A stretch of 48,098 nucleotides of DNA from CAZOLI01 sp964580675 (GCA_964580675.1 CAZOLI010000024.1:1-48098), one strand, 5' to 3'. Positions 8,404 to 19,100 are shown, counted from the stretch's first letter. Numbers and translations are program-made. The notes: generated by a model from the letters alone, not told the origin.

Positions 8404-9921
8404 ATGAGCACCCAAAAGAACTACCAGGAGCTTACGGAAAAACTGCGAGAGATTTCGGATCTGGAAGGCATCAAAAGCATTCTGGGATGGGATCAACGGG
8501 TAAATTTGCCACCGGAAGGATCGGAACCCCGTTCCCGACAGAACGCGGCCATCAGTGACATCATCCACCAGAAAAAGAAAGATCCGGAGCTCGGAAAACT
8601 CCTCGACAGGCTCGAACGCGACCGGGACCAGCTTTCCTTTGATCAGCAGGTGGTTCTGCGTGAAGCAAGGCGGGAATTCGAACAGGCCAGCAGTCTTCCG
8701 GACGAATTCGTTCAGGAAAAAGCAAAAGCCACGTCCGAGGCCTATGAAGTATGGGTAAACGCTCGAGAAGAAAATGATTTCGCGTCGTTCCTTCCCTGCC
8801 TGAAGAAAAACGTCGAACTTGCCCGCCAGGAAGCCGAACACCTTGGATACGAATCCAGTCCGTACAACGCCCTTATTGACAAATACGATCCCGGACTCAC
8901 CGAGGATCGCGTCGAAACTCTGTTTAACGAACTCCGGGAACACCTGGTTCCCCTGGTGGAGCGGCACGAGAAAAACGATCAGGTGGACGAAACGAAGGAA
9001 ACCATTCTGGCCGGTGAATGGCCCGAATCGAAACAGGAAGAGATTGGCGTAAAGATCATCAAGGCCTTTGGCTACAACACGGATGCGGGCCGCCTGGACA
9101 CCACCGTTCACCCCTTCTGCTCCGGGTACAAAGGAGACGTTCGGATCACGACCCGTTACAATGATTCCAACCCCTTCGATTCCTGGACAAGCATTATGCA
9201 CGAATGCGGACATGCCCTGTACGAACAGGGGCTGGACGACGAACACTGGGGCACGCCGCTTTCCGAACCGGTTGGCATGGCGGTCCACGAATCACAGTCC
9301 AGGCTCTGGGAGAACATGGTCGGGCGAAGCGAGGAATTCTGGTCCTGGATCTGGCCCGAAGTCCAGGAGATCTTTCCCGAGCAAACGGAACAGCTCGACC
9401 GCCGGGACGTCGTGGCGTATCTTCGAAGTGTTGAACCCGGCTACATCCGGGTGGAGGCGGATGAAGTGACCTATAACCTCCACGTCATCCTTCGTTTCGA
9501 AATTGAGCGGAAATTGATCAAGGGAGACCTGAATCCGGAGGACGTGCCGGACGAATGGAACCGGTTAATGGAAGAGCTCCTCGGGCTCACCCCGCCGGAT
9601 CACCGAAAAGGTGCTCTTCAGGATATGCACTGGTCTGGAGGGGCGTTTGGTTATTTTCCGAGTTACGCCATCGGAAACCTCATCGCCGCGCAACTCTTTG
9701 AAACCATCTATGACGAACTGCAGGAACCAAACAAAGGGTTCCTCACGGGTGACTTCTCCCCCCTTCTATCCTGGCTCCGGGAGAACGTGCACCAGCTCGG
9801 AAAACGGTATCGAACGGAGGAAATCGTGGAAGAGGTCACGGATCAATCACTGTCCGTGGAGCCGTTCCTCAATCACATCCGTGCGAGTTACATCCCGGAT
9901 ATCGCGGGTGGATCGGTCTGA
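8404..9921 (+). CDS. Carboxypeptidase Taq, M32 metallopeptidase
   Basis: A 505-residue cytoplasmic, mostly helical zinc carboxypeptidase that removes C-terminal residues with broad specificity. The family HEXXH appears as HECGH (His266, Glu267, His270), with the third ligand in the helix HESQSRLWEN (Glu296). Other family hallmarks are DVRITTRY just before the active site, ILGWDQRVNLPPEGS near the N-terminus and MHWSGGAFGYFPSYAIGN near the end. Length is typical of the family (about 500). There is no signal peptide. The ribosome site is weak (CCAAGACATT before the ATG). It converges with the next gene with only three bases between the stop codons. Confidence 0.96.
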   Translation: MSTQKNYQELTEKLREISDLEGIKSILGWDQRVNLPPEGSEPRSRQNAAISDIIHQKKKDPELGKLLDRLERDRDQLSFDQQVVLREARREFEQASSLPDEFVQEKAKATSEAYEVWVNAREENDFASFLPCLKKNVELARQEAEHLGYESSPYNALIDKYDPGLTEDRVETLFNELREHLVPLVERHEKNDQVDETKETILAGEWPESKQEEIGVKIIKAFGYNTDAGRLDTTVHPFCSGYKGDVRITTRYNDSNPFDSWTSIMHECGHALYEQGLDDEHWGTPLSEPVGMAVHESQSRLWENMVGRSEEFWSWIWPEVQEIFPEQTEQLDRRDVVAYLRSVEPGYIRVEADEVTYNLHVILRFEIERKLIKGDLNPEDVPDEWNRLMEELLGLTPPDHRKGALQDMHWSGGAFGYFPSYAIGNLIAAQLFETIYDELQEPNKGFLTGDFSPLLSWLRENVHQLGKRYRTEEIVEEVTDQSLSVEPFLNHIRASYIPDIAGGSV

Positions 9922-9924
9922 TCT

Positions 9925-10533
9925 TCAGTACCAGAACAGGAACCACCGATTGTCCCGTTTTTTCGCGTACAGGCGGCCGACCCGCGCCGAAGACGCCTCC
10001 CGGGCCGGGAAATAAAGAACGGCCCGGTCCTCCTCGATGACCACCTGGAGCAGATCCCCGGACAGAGTCCCGGCCGGAGCGGAACCGCCGTCCCGTCTTT
10101 CCGGAAGGCTCATGAGGTCCTGAAACAGGAGGGCTCCGGTTTGTCCCCCGGGAAGTTCGTTTCGGATGAACCGCTCCAGGAGTTCGGGGGTAACCTTCCC
10201 GGCCGGCAACTTCACGCCGTATTCGGCCATCAACGCCTCGATTTGCTTCTTCCCTTCCTCACCGGCTTCGGACAGCGATGCCCGGAGCAGGCGAAAAAGC
10301 AATATTTTTCTCGACCCGGGAGAGAAGCAATAATAAAGTGATTGATGAGCTCCCTTTTGGGTAGCGGTCTTGAGCTTCGTGAACAGAGATTTCGGTGATT
10401 TCGCCCCGGGTGAAATTCGCGGAGGTGATTTGGTCGGGATTCCGCAACCAAAAAAACCATTCAAAAAGATCAGGAAGACGGGGACAAATCCCGTAAAACC
10501 TCCAATTTTCCAGACTGCCTTTTGCCGATCCAT
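9925..10533 (-). CDS. Hypothetical lipoprotein-like exported protein
   Basis: A 202-residue protein I do not recognise. The N-terminus has a basic start, a hydrophobic stretch (FVPVFLIFLNGFF) and then Gly-Cys at Cys30, a non-ideal lipobox, so an anchored lipoprotein is possible. The middle is helical and charged; the C-terminus reads as alternating strands with an aromatic end (NRWFLFWY). Two ATGs are possible: GGAGG is only two bases from the ATG at 10542 but 11 bases from the one at 10533, so I prefer 10533, with some doubt. It diverges from the FecR gene, whose promoter lies in the shared gap, and may belong with that envelope module. Confidence 0.55.
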   Translation of the reverse strand: MDRQKAVWKIGGFTGFVPVFLIFLNGFFGCGIPTKSPPRISPGAKSPKSLFTKLKTATQKGAHQSLYYCFSPGSRKILLFRLLRASLSEAGEEGKKQIEALMAEYGVKLPAGKVTPELLERFIRNELPGGQTGALLFQDLMSLPERRDGGSAPAGTLSGDLLQVVIEEDRAVLYFPAREASSARVGRLYAKKRDNRWFLFWY

Positions 10534-10598
10534 CTGTCCCATATCCTCCGTTCTCCGTGCAAAAACCCGGTATCCAGAAATGGCTGTCCCTACAACAT

Positions 10599-10627
10599 TT
10601 GACTCAAGATTCCGTTTACCGTATAGT
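10599..10627 (+). promoter_or_regulatory. Sigma-70-like promoter for the FecR gene
   Basis: TTGACT at 10599-10604 and TATAGT at 10622-10627 are separated by 17 bases, near consensus at both hexamers. The expected start, near 10634, gives a leader of about 50 bases before the FecR-domain gene. It is the best sigma-70-like promoter I found in the window. Confidence 0.6.
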
Positions 10628-10683
10628 AGGACCGCTCACATTTCCAGTAATTATCGGATGGACGTTCATCCAGGAAATTTGAT

Positions 10684-12972
10684 ATGACAAAGGGTCTTCG
10701 TCTTCTTGTTTCCGTTCTGTTCCTTATCGGCTTCTCCTCCCTTCTTTTCGGTGAGGATCCCGAAATCCAGGTCTCGGACGTGCAGGGAACCTGTGAAGTT
10801 CGGCTTCCGGAGGAAAACGATCAGAACAAACAGGACGACAGCAAGGAGGAAGACGAAGAGGAAGACGGGGATCGCTGGCAGAATCCCGAGATCGGTATGA
10901 TACTGCCTCCCCAAACCGAAATTTCCACGGGATTTGAAGCGAGACTGGTTCTGAGTGTTGAAGACCGGGGAACGGTCATCATCAAACCCCTCACGATGGG
11001 CCGACTCGGCAACGTCATTCAGGACGAAGAGGCACTTCAGGCCTCGATGGAAGTAAAAACCGGAACCATACGGGTTCGGGTAAAAGAAGGGGAATTTACC
11101 ACGACCTTCAACGTAAAAACACCGCGCGTGGTGTCCGCGGTCAAGGGAAGTATCGTGGAGGTGCAGGTGCGAAACGACATGGGAGACGAGATACGGGTCC
11201 TGGAAGGCAAAACGGAAAACCGGGAGGTCAACAGAATTCAGAACCTCTCCCAAAACCAGTCCGTCCGTTCCCGACCGAAAAGCCGCAAGTTCTACCGGGC
11301 CATCGAAACCGTCCGGCTCAAGCACCTGGCCCGGGTGGACCTGCAGGGGCAGACCCACGTGGAAAGTGCAGCTCTGCTCCAGGAAATGGCAGAGGACACC
11401 GTTCAGCTGGCATCGGGCGATCTCAGTCAACTACAGGGTGGTGAACAGGAAATCCAGTTCGTGAACAACCGGGACTCCAACTATCTTCACACCACCCCGA
11501 GAGAAGACCGGGACGCTGTTGTGAATTACATTAAGGGATTANNNNNNNNNNNNNNNNNNNNNNNNNNNNNNNNNNNNNNNNNNNNNNNNNNNNNNNNNNN
11601 NNNNNNNNNNNNNNNNNNNNNNNNNNNNNNNNNNNNNNNNNAACAGCTGGAAGAAGAACGGACCCGGGAACTCCAGCAACAGTGGTCCGAACATCTCAAC
11701 GCCAAGTACGGTGGCTGGCTTCGTACCTCTTACTACGCCATCGACGATGAATCTTCCATCGACGTGCTTCCTTCCGATGATCGATATCTCCGGGAGGCCG
11801 ACAACCGACTCTGGGGAAACCTTAATTACCGGGACGCCCACCAGGTTTATGTCCGATTACAGCTCCGCCACCGGAATTTTTCGGCCGGGGACCAGTTTAC
11901 GGGCTCCAACGACAAAAATGAGCTGAACCTCGACCAGGGATACTACGCCCTGAACTTCGATCGAGCGCTGGATTGGCGGACGTCGAGCGATGGTCTACAC
12001 GACATGGAATTAACCGCGGGCCGGCAGAACTTCCACCTGGGAAGCGGACTTGTGTACAACCGGGACCACGATGGCTTCAAGCTGGGAGGGAACTACGGTA
12101 ATTTTCGGGTCACGGGATTGGGGGCACGAAGTGATCCGGAGGAGTTCAACGTCGACAAATCCGTGCCGGACTTTGAGGAATCGGAACGTTATTTTTTCGG
12201 GGGCGAAGTTTCGTACGATGGTTTCTCCCGATTCTCCCCGTACCTGTTCGCGCTGGACCAGCGGGACAGCTCCGACCACGGAGGGACATCAATAAACTTT
12301 GACTACGACTCCCAGTACTACGGGATCGGGTTTTCGTCTGAACCCCTCAAAAACCTCTCCTTTTCCACCGAGTACGTGCTCCAGAACGGAACGAGCACAG
12401 CCCGGAATCCCATTACCCTTCAGGAGACCCGGGAGGACATTGACGCGTGGGCGCTAAAAACCGGCCTGGAATACTTCTGGAACCGGAACGGGAAACCCAA
12501 ACTTCTGTTCGAGTACATGAGGGGGTCCGGAGACCGGGATCGACTGAGCGTGACCGACACAATCGGGGGAAACGATCCCGGAACAGACGACAAGAATTTT
12601 CTTTATTTTGGCTATACCTACACCGGGCTGAGTCTGAATCCCCGGTTGTCCAACCTGAGTATCTGGCGCCTGGGCGGTTCGGTCGAACCATGGAATAATC
12701 CCTCAGACCGCTACAGCGTTCCCTGGAAAAACCTTCAGGTGGGCATGGACCTGTTTTATTATCGAAAAATAAAAGAAGACGGAGGCATTTCGGATCGGCG
12801 TGCCGTAAATTCGGAGGAGGAGGTGGGCTGGGAGGTGGACCTGAAAACCAACTGGCGCGTGTTTTCGGATACCCTGGTTCAGGCGCGATACGGTCTCTTC
12901 TTTCAGGGAGATGCGTACAACGGGTCCGACACACAGGACTTCTTCAGCCTGCACCTCACCGTTTCGTACTGA
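10684..12972 (+). CDS. FecR-domain protein with C-terminal outer-membrane beta-barrel (interrupted by a gap)
   Basis: The N-terminal part (about 286 residues) has a signal peptide (LLVSVLFLIGFSSLLFG), an acidic linker and a FecR domain: amphipathic strands, then VKTPRVVSAVKGSIVEVQV and an RVLEGKTE repeat-like end. A run of 100 N follows. The part after the gap starts with a charged helix (LEEERTRELQQQW) and continues as many alternating aromatic strands (NLDQGYYALNFDRALDW, ELTAGRQNFHLGSGLVY) ending LHLTVSY, like an alginate-export-type porin. Both halves fall in one frame only if the true gap length is 1 modulo 3, so two genes cannot be excluded. Family knowledge: periplasmic FecR domains act in envelope signalling. 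The neighbouring CHASE2 cyclase supports that role. GC and codon use match the surroundings. Confidence 0.7.
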   Translation: MTKGLRLLVSVLFLIGFSSLLFGEDPEIQVSDVQGTCEVRLPEENDQNKQDDSKEEDEEEDGDRWQNPEIGMILPPQTEISTGFEARLVLSVEDRGTVIIKPLTMGRLGNVIQDEEALQASMEVKTGTIRVRVKEGEFTTTFNVKTPRVVSAVKGSIVEVQVRNDMGDEIRVLEGKTENREVNRIQNLSQNQSVRSRPKSRKFYRAIETVRLKHLARVDLQGQTHVESAALLQEMAEDTVQLASGDLSQLQGGEQEIQFVNNRDSNYLHTTPREDRDAVVNYIKGLXXXXXXXXXXXXXXXXXXXXXXXXXXXXXXXXXXQLEEERTRELQQQWSEHLNAKYGGWLRTSYYAIDDESSIDVLPSDDRYLREADNRLWGNLNYRDAHQVYVRLQLRHRNFSAGDQFTGSNDKNELNLDQGYYALNFDRALDWRTSSDGLHDMELTAGRQNFHLGSGLVYNRDHDGFKLGGNYGNFRVTGLGARSDPEEFNVDKSVPDFEESERYFFGGEVSYDGFSRFSPYLFALDQRDSSDHGGTSINFDYDSQYYGIGFSSEPLKNLSFSTEYVLQNGTSTARNPITLQETREDIDAWALKTGLEYFWNRNGKPKLLFEYMRGSGDRDRLSVTDTIGGNDPGTDDKNFLYFGYTYTGLSLNPRLSNLSIWRLGGSVEPWNNPSDRYSVPWKNLQVGMDLFYYRKIKEDGGISDRRAVNSEEEVGWEVDLKTNWRVFSDTLVQARYGLFFQGDAYNGSDTQDFFSLHLTVSY
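11542..11641. other. Assembly gap (100 N)
   Basis: Exactly 100 undetermined bases, the usual placeholder for a scaffold join of unknown size. It falls between the FecR part and the beta-barrel part. A coiled-coil or repeat-coding stretch that failed to assemble is plausible. Anything inferred across it is uncertain. Confidence 0.98.
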
Positions 12973-13093
12973 TCCGGTTCGTCGTGCACCGAACGGAATG
13001 TTCCGGAAAAAACTTCACAAGTAAAAATCCGCCGGTGGATCCCGAAGCTCCGGTTCCTCCAGCATGACATAAGTCCAATATTATCACGTTCAC

Positions 13094-16075
13094 TTGCACT
13101 ACCTTACCTCCTTATTTCAACAGCGGTCCACGCTCCTCCCGGCCGGCATCGTCACGGTCCTCCTTTCGGCCGGTATCGTTCTTCTCTGTCAGCGGACCAA
13201 ACTTTACAAACAGGTGGAACTCGCCCTGGTGGACGCCCGGTTTTTCACGAAATCGGAGCCCGAACAGGACACCGACATCGTTCACGTGGACATCGACGAC
13301 CAGAGCATCAACAAGATCGGTCGGTGGCCGTGGAACCGGGAAATTCATGCCGACGTAATCCGGGTGCTGAACAAACTTGGCGCGGAAACGATTGCCTTCG
13401 ACGTCCTCTTTCCCGATCCACAGAAACCCGTACTCAAAAAAGAGTTTCTCCCCCGATACGACCAGGGTGTAACCCGACTATTCAACACATTTCAGGAGCG
13501 GGTCAGAAACCTGCGGGAACTGCACGAGTTCCTCGTCGAAACGGACGCCATCAGTGAAACACACCTGAACTCCCTGCAGGAAAACATCCATCGCCTTGAG
13601 CGAGAAATCGACAAAGGAAAAAACGAATTAACAACGCTTCCCGAAATGTTCAAAACGGATCCGGACCGGGTCCTCGCGCAACAGATCCAAAAGGCGGGAA
13701 ACGTAATTCTCATAACAGGAATTAACGAAACGGATCCCTTTAGGTCCCTGGAAACGTACCTGCAGGTCGAACAGGTGGAATCCATTTCCCCGGACGGGGC
13801 CCGAAAAATCGTCCGGCATCTAACGAACCGGCTTGACCTTTCGGCGGAGGATCTAACCGAGAAAACCGGCATGGAACAGGCAAAAATTGCCCTGGTGTTG
13901 CCGGATTTAAAGACCTTCGCCGCAAACAAATTGACCAGGCGATTTCTCGTCGAACAACCCGGTGGGACCCTGGAAGAACTTTACGAAGAGGTGAAGATGC
14001 CCCGGGATCTTCAAATAGAAAAAAAAGAACAGGAGGACCTGCGCCATGCGTTTCATCAAATCAAAACAGCCAAATTTGTGGAGGACCGGTTCGGAACGTC
14101 CCTGTTATCGGATCAATTTCCCGTGGCCGGTCACCTCAATCCACCGATGGGTTCCTTCGCTCGATCGGCCGGTGGGATCGGTCACGTAAACGTAAAAGGA
14201 TCTCCCATCGACGGCAAATTGAGGACGGTACCACCGGTCTATACCTATAACGGTTCCTCGTTTTATCTCCTCGGCCTCCGGACCGCACTGGCCTCCCTCG
14301 ACGTTTCCCCAAAAGACGTCAGGTATCAAAATGGTCAACTCATTATACCGTCAGATCCGAAGCGGCGTATCCCGCTTAACCAAAACAACCATCTTTTGCT
14401 GAACTGGAACAATAGAACATGGAACCGTTACGGGGGTCCTCACCTTTCCTACGCCAAAATTTATGGTTACGTGAGAGCACGGCAAAACATCCGAAATCTT
14501 CTGCAATACTTCCTGAACAAATCGTTTTTTTCCGGAGAGGAAATTCTCGGGAACGCACTGAACAATGGGGAAATTGACGCCGACAAATTGGATCAACGAA
14601 AAACGGAAATCCTGACGAACATCCAGAAACAAATATCCAAACTCGATAACGCAATAAACCAGTCCAAAGAAAAAGATAACCCCAAAAGGGCAAAACGGTT
14701 AACAAAGCGGCGGAACAAACTCCGGGACAACATGAAATTGCTGAAAAAGAAAATAAAGGAAAAAGAACGCCTCCGGAACCGAATACAGGAACTCGTGGAG
14801 GGAAACGTTTGTTTAATTGGAAGTTCCCACACCGGCAGCACGGATCGAGCCCCCACCCCGTACCACCCGGACTTTCCCAAAGCCGCAATCCACTCCACGG
14901 TACACAACATGGTCACCGGAGGAAACTTCCTCCAGTCCAGCAGCACTGTTACGGACGTACTCCTTGTTTTTCTCGGATCCTTTCTCGGGGTGGTTTTTGT
15001 GTTTCCGGACTCCGTGAACATAAGTGCGCTTCTCTCCCTGATCACCCTGATCGCGTATGGCGTCATTCAGGTGGTGCTCTTCCGATCGGGGTACCTCGTG
15101 GAATTTGCCGGATTTCCCGCCGGCCTGATCCTCTCCTTTTCAAGCATGACACTGTACAATCTGTTCGCCGTAAAAGCCGAACGCGAAAAGACACGGAACC
15201 TGTTCAAGCGGTACGTGGACCGCACCGTCGTGGACGAGATCATGAAAAATCCGGAGGCGGTGGAAATGGGGGGAACCCGAAAACACGTCACGGTGTTTTT
15301 CCTGGACATCGCAAATTTCACAACGATAAGCGAGAAAAACTCACCGGTCAGCGTCGTTTCCCTCCTGTCCGAGATCCTTAACGAATTAACGAACGTTATT
15401 TTTGAGCACCGGGGGACCCTCGACAAATACGAAGGAGACGCCATTATGGCATACTGGGGAGCTCCGGTGGAGGTCGCCGACCAGGAGAAGAGAGCGTGCC
15501 GGGCCGCTCTGGACTGTCAGAACGCCATGGATCAGCTCGATCTCGCAGAGCGAGACTCACCGGTTTCGGAAATCCAGATTCGTATTGGCATCAACACGGG
15601 AAACGCCGTCGTCGGAAACATCGGTTCAAAACAGCGAGCGGATTATACCGTGCTCGGCGATCAGGTAAACCTGGCCGCTCGACTTGAGGCCGGCAACAAG
15701 TTCTTCGGTACCCGTATTCTCATTACCGAATCCACTCATCGGGAAGTACGGGATGAAATGACCGTCCGGGAACTCTGTACGGCACGTGTAAAAGGACGGG
15801 ATGAACCCGTAAAACTGTACGAACTGATCGGTCGAACGGACACCCTTGACCCGGCGGACCGTTCCTTCCTCCAAAAATACCGGAACGCCCGAAACCTGTT
15901 TCTGGACCGAAACTGGTCGGCGGCCGAAGAGGCCTTTCAGGAATGCCTTGAAGAGCGAGACGACCGGCACTGCCGGATTATGCTTGCCCGAATTCGGGAA
16001 TTTCAGGAAAACCCACCCCCGGAAGGAACGGAGGACATCATCGACATCTCCGGGGAACCCCCGATCGAAGAATAG
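13094..16075 (+). CDS. CHASE2-domain class III adenylate cyclase
   Basis: A 993-residue sensor cyclase. One membrane helix (residues 15-33) is followed by a periplasmic CHASE2 domain that starts LALVDARF, IVHVDIDDQSI and FDVLFPDP. Two long charged helical inserts (about 115-180 and 480-580) precede the CHASE2 end, NVCLIGSSHTG. Two or three membrane helices span about 617-700. The cyclase domain has both metal Asp residues, FLDIANFT (Asp738) and KYEGDAIMAYW (Asp782), and YTVLGDQVNLAARLE; the Lys before YEGD favours ATP, so cAMP is the likely product. A short helical, TPR-like tail follows. The only available start is a TTG at 13094 with no clear ribosome site. It lies 121 bp after the FecR/barrel gene and is probably co-transcribed. 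Confidence 0.92.
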   Translation: MHYLTSLFQQRSTLLPAGIVTVLLSAGIVLLCQRTKLYKQVELALVDARFFTKSEPEQDTDIVHVDIDDQSINKIGRWPWNREIHADVIRVLNKLGAETIAFDVLFPDPQKPVLKKEFLPRYDQGVTRLFNTFQERVRNLRELHEFLVETDAISETHLNSLQENIHRLEREIDKGKNELTTLPEMFKTDPDRVLAQQIQKAGNVILITGINETDPFRSLETYLQVEQVESISPDGARKIVRHLTNRLDLSAEDLTEKTGMEQAKIALVLPDLKTFAANKLTRRFLVEQPGGTLEELYEEVKMPRDLQIEKKEQEDLRHAFHQIKTAKFVEDRFGTSLLSDQFPVAGHLNPPMGSFARSAGGIGHVNVKGSPIDGKLRTVPPVYTYNGSSFYLLGLRTALASLDVSPKDVRYQNGQLIIPSDPKRRIPLNQNNHLLLNWNNRTWNRYGGPHLSYAKIYGYVRARQNIRNLLQYFLNKSFFSGEEILGNALNNGEIDADKLDQRKTEILTNIQKQISKLDNAINQSKEKDNPKRAKRLTKRRNKLRDNMKLLKKKIKEKERLRNRIQELVEGNVCLIGSSHTGSTDRAPTPYHPDFPKAAIHSTVHNMVTGGNFLQSSSTVTDVLLVFLGSFLGVVFVFPDSVNISALLSLITLIAYGVIQVVLFRSGYLVEFAGFPAGLILSFSSMTLYNLFAVKAEREKTRNLFKRYVDRTVVDEIMKNPEAVEMGGTRKHVTVFFLDIANFTTISEKNSPVSVVSLLSEILNELTNVIFEHRGTLDKYEGDAIMAYWGAPVEVADQEKRACRAALDCQNAMDQLDLAERDSPVSEIQIRIGINTGNAVVGNIGSKQRADYTVLGDQVNLAARLEAGNKFFGTRILITESTHREVRDEMTVRELCTARVKGRDEPVKLYELIGRTDTLDPADRSFLQKYRNARNLFLDRNWSAAEEAFQECLEERDDRHCRIMLARIREFQENPPPEGTEDIIDISGEPPIEE

Positions 16076-16109
16076 CCCAACCTCATTTCGAACCGAATGG
16101 GAAACCCCG

Positions 16110-19100
16110 TTACGGAAGTGTAAGGACCGGGAGGGAACCGGGCCCGTATCTTCTGCGGAGATCCTGTATAGCAATTTCCTTTAAAACGCGGAGGATTCGT
16201 TCGCGTACCTTCTTATCCGCGCTTTCCATCGCCGACTTCAGGACCGGCGTTATTTTTTTGCCGATATTTACGAGCTCATTGATGGCCCCCATCCGTTCCT
16301 CCATGCTGTTGGAAGAAAGACGTTTGATCTGGGTCCTGGCCGTTTTCGTAATCCGCTCGGACGGTTCCGATATTTCCTGGTTAAAAAGAACCGTCGCGAA
16401 TTTCTCAAGACCGGTGGATTGATCCAGTTCCAGGAGTTTCGTCTTCAGGGGATCGCCCGTCCGTTTATGCTCATCCACCAGACGACAGACGATCAGTGCC
16501 GCCGGTTTCCGGCCCCGGCTGCTCAACTGGTTGACCAGTGCCAGCGAGGCCGAATCAGGGGGGAGAGACCGCTTTCGTTCGGCCAATTCTCGCCGGTAAC
16601 TCCTTACCAGAACCCCAAGTGCTTTCTCCGGGTTTTGTGATTCCAGGTGCCGTTCGTAAAGTTGGTTTCCGGCACTGTCCTTGAAGAGGTAACTCCCCGG
16701 ATTCCTCCATTCAGCACGTGCCACGCGTCTGAGAAGCTGAACCACTTTTCCCTCCGTTTCCTTTTTTTGATAACGGCGGACGGCCTCCTGCAAAATACTG
16801 CTGTCATAATCCACCTCTCCACTCGGTCGACGAAAGTATCGTTCCACGGCGGACCGGAGAAACGAATTTATTTTGCTCTCCGCCTTTTGCTGATCCAGCA
16901 GCACGAGATAATTCCTCGTGGCACTTTGCCCGTACTGACCGGCCGGATACTCCTTTGACTCCATTCGGTACGCCTCCTTCATCAACGCCTTTGCTTTATT
17001 CGGGTTCCCGGCAAAGAAAAACCCCCATGCCAGATACTGCCGCTCCCTGTTCACCCTTGTGAGCACCGAACTCGAAACGCCCGCCCATCGATCCCGGTCT
17101 GTGTACAGGTTCTGATATTCGGCAAGGAGTCGTCGTGCCTCTTTCGTCTTATCCATTTTTCGAAACAGGAGCACCTGCTTGAGTATCAGGGGTTGGTCGT
17201 TTGCTATGTCCAGATCACCGGACGCTCCAACGTGATCCGGTACACTATAGTAATTATCAATTCCCGTAATCTGATCGCGGTACGGAGATTTCGCATTTTT
17301 TAACGCATTCGCACGGGCCTCCAGCGCCTTTTTGTACGCGTTCGCGGCCCTGGACCGCAGTCCCATTTTCCGGAGCAGGTCTCCAAAACGGGTCTGGAGA
17401 AGAATATTTTTTGGGTATTTTTTCGTCTGTCTTTCCAGAATGGTGGAGATAAGACCGGGATCAAACGCCAGATCCGGCACCTGAAAGATGAGGCGAACCA
17501 GGAATTCAGCATCCGTTTCCGTTCCCTCCCTGTTCTTGAGCCGATCCCTCGCATACTCCAGGGCTTTGGAAAAGGGAAGGAACGGTTCCACGTTCATCGG
17601 AACGGTCGCGTGCCGGATCAACGAATACAGATTGCGAAGAGAAGAACCAAATGCCTTTCGTACCAGACCTCGAAATTGCTCCCCCGCCAGCACCATGCCG
17701 CTCTCGTGTTTCATGATGTATTTCATCAGGTGGCGGCATCGCTTTTTTTCTCCGGTCTCCAGCAACTTTTCCATCAACGCCTTTAATGTGTTTTTTGCGT
17801 GTAAGGGGAACGAGAAATCGGGATTCCGGCGAAGGGAATCTATTAATTCCGTAACAAGCGAAATCGCACGTTCCCGATCCGTCGAATACAGACTCCGTAT
17901 GTGATAGAGGTATAAATCGGGACGGTCCATTTCTTCGATAACCTTTGCGATCAGGTCCGGTGCCTTCCGGCCGCGGTCGAGGATAAACCGTTTTATTTCC
18001 GGTTGCAGTTCCCGTCGTTTGGAGAGTCGGGCATAATGTTCTCCGGCCTTTTTGAAATAACCCGTCCGGGAGTGGAGACGGGCAAGAAACAGGATGTACA
18101 GATCGGAACCGCTTAAACCGGACAGCTCCTTCAGCACCTGAACTCCTTTTTTGTTCAACAGGCTCTCCTTTTTTTCCGTTCCCCGGAGCCGCCGGATAAA
18201 TTCCTCCACAAACAAACTGCCCTCCAGGAGGGCCCGGTCCTTAATATGCCGCTGAAACGACGATACGAGTTGTGCCGTGCCATCGTGTTTTCGAAATGTT
18301 CTACGGGCCTGGAACAATTTGATGACCGGTTCAAAGAGATAGGAGGACGTGGGCACCTCCAGATCGGACTCACCCGTATCCGATGTGTCCCGCAGCATGT
18401 CATTCCTGTATTGAAGAAGCCGGACATACCGTGACGGGGATTCCATGTTGCGTAACCCCTTTTCCCGGCTGTCCCTGTCCTGCAAACCCCTGGTGGAATA
18501 AAGGTACGCTGCCGCCCGCTCGTTAACAGCTACGGATCCCGGTTTTCTCCGGAGGCCACGTTCGAGAAGCCCCACGACTTCCTCAAGGGATTTGGTCCGC
18601 ACTCGAAAACGCCGGAGAAAATGTTGCGGATGGTCGAACTTCTCCGATCGAACAATGGCATCCACAAGGGAGACAATTTGACCCGCGGACGGTTCCGACG
18701 CGTCCTGAAGCTCTTTTCGAAGCTCCTCCGGATTCTCCGTGTGTTTCTTCCGCCAGCGATACACCGGATCCCATTCAGCCGTTGAATGTTCACCAGACAT
18801 CTCGTAGTGAAAATCAATCACCCGTTTCGGGTGGTTTTCATGGACAAAAACAACGGAGGAGGGAAGGAACATTCCACCCACCTCCGAATATCCACGGACG
18901 CTAACGGTTAATTCAAGGGGACGCACACCGGGAAACTCCGGAAGCGGATGTCGTCGGATCTGTACTTCCGTCAATCGCCCGGATCCCGGTCGAAAATACA
19001 GACGGTATGATAACCGGTACGAAGCTACCGCGGGCCGAAAGGCCAGATGAACGCGGTGATACGTGCGACCGTTCCGTTCCTCGGCGGTGACCTGAATACG

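Noticed and set aside
8383..9288. 301-residue minus-strand open frame
   Set aside because: Shadow of the M32 carboxypeptidase; no ribosome site and no recognisable content.
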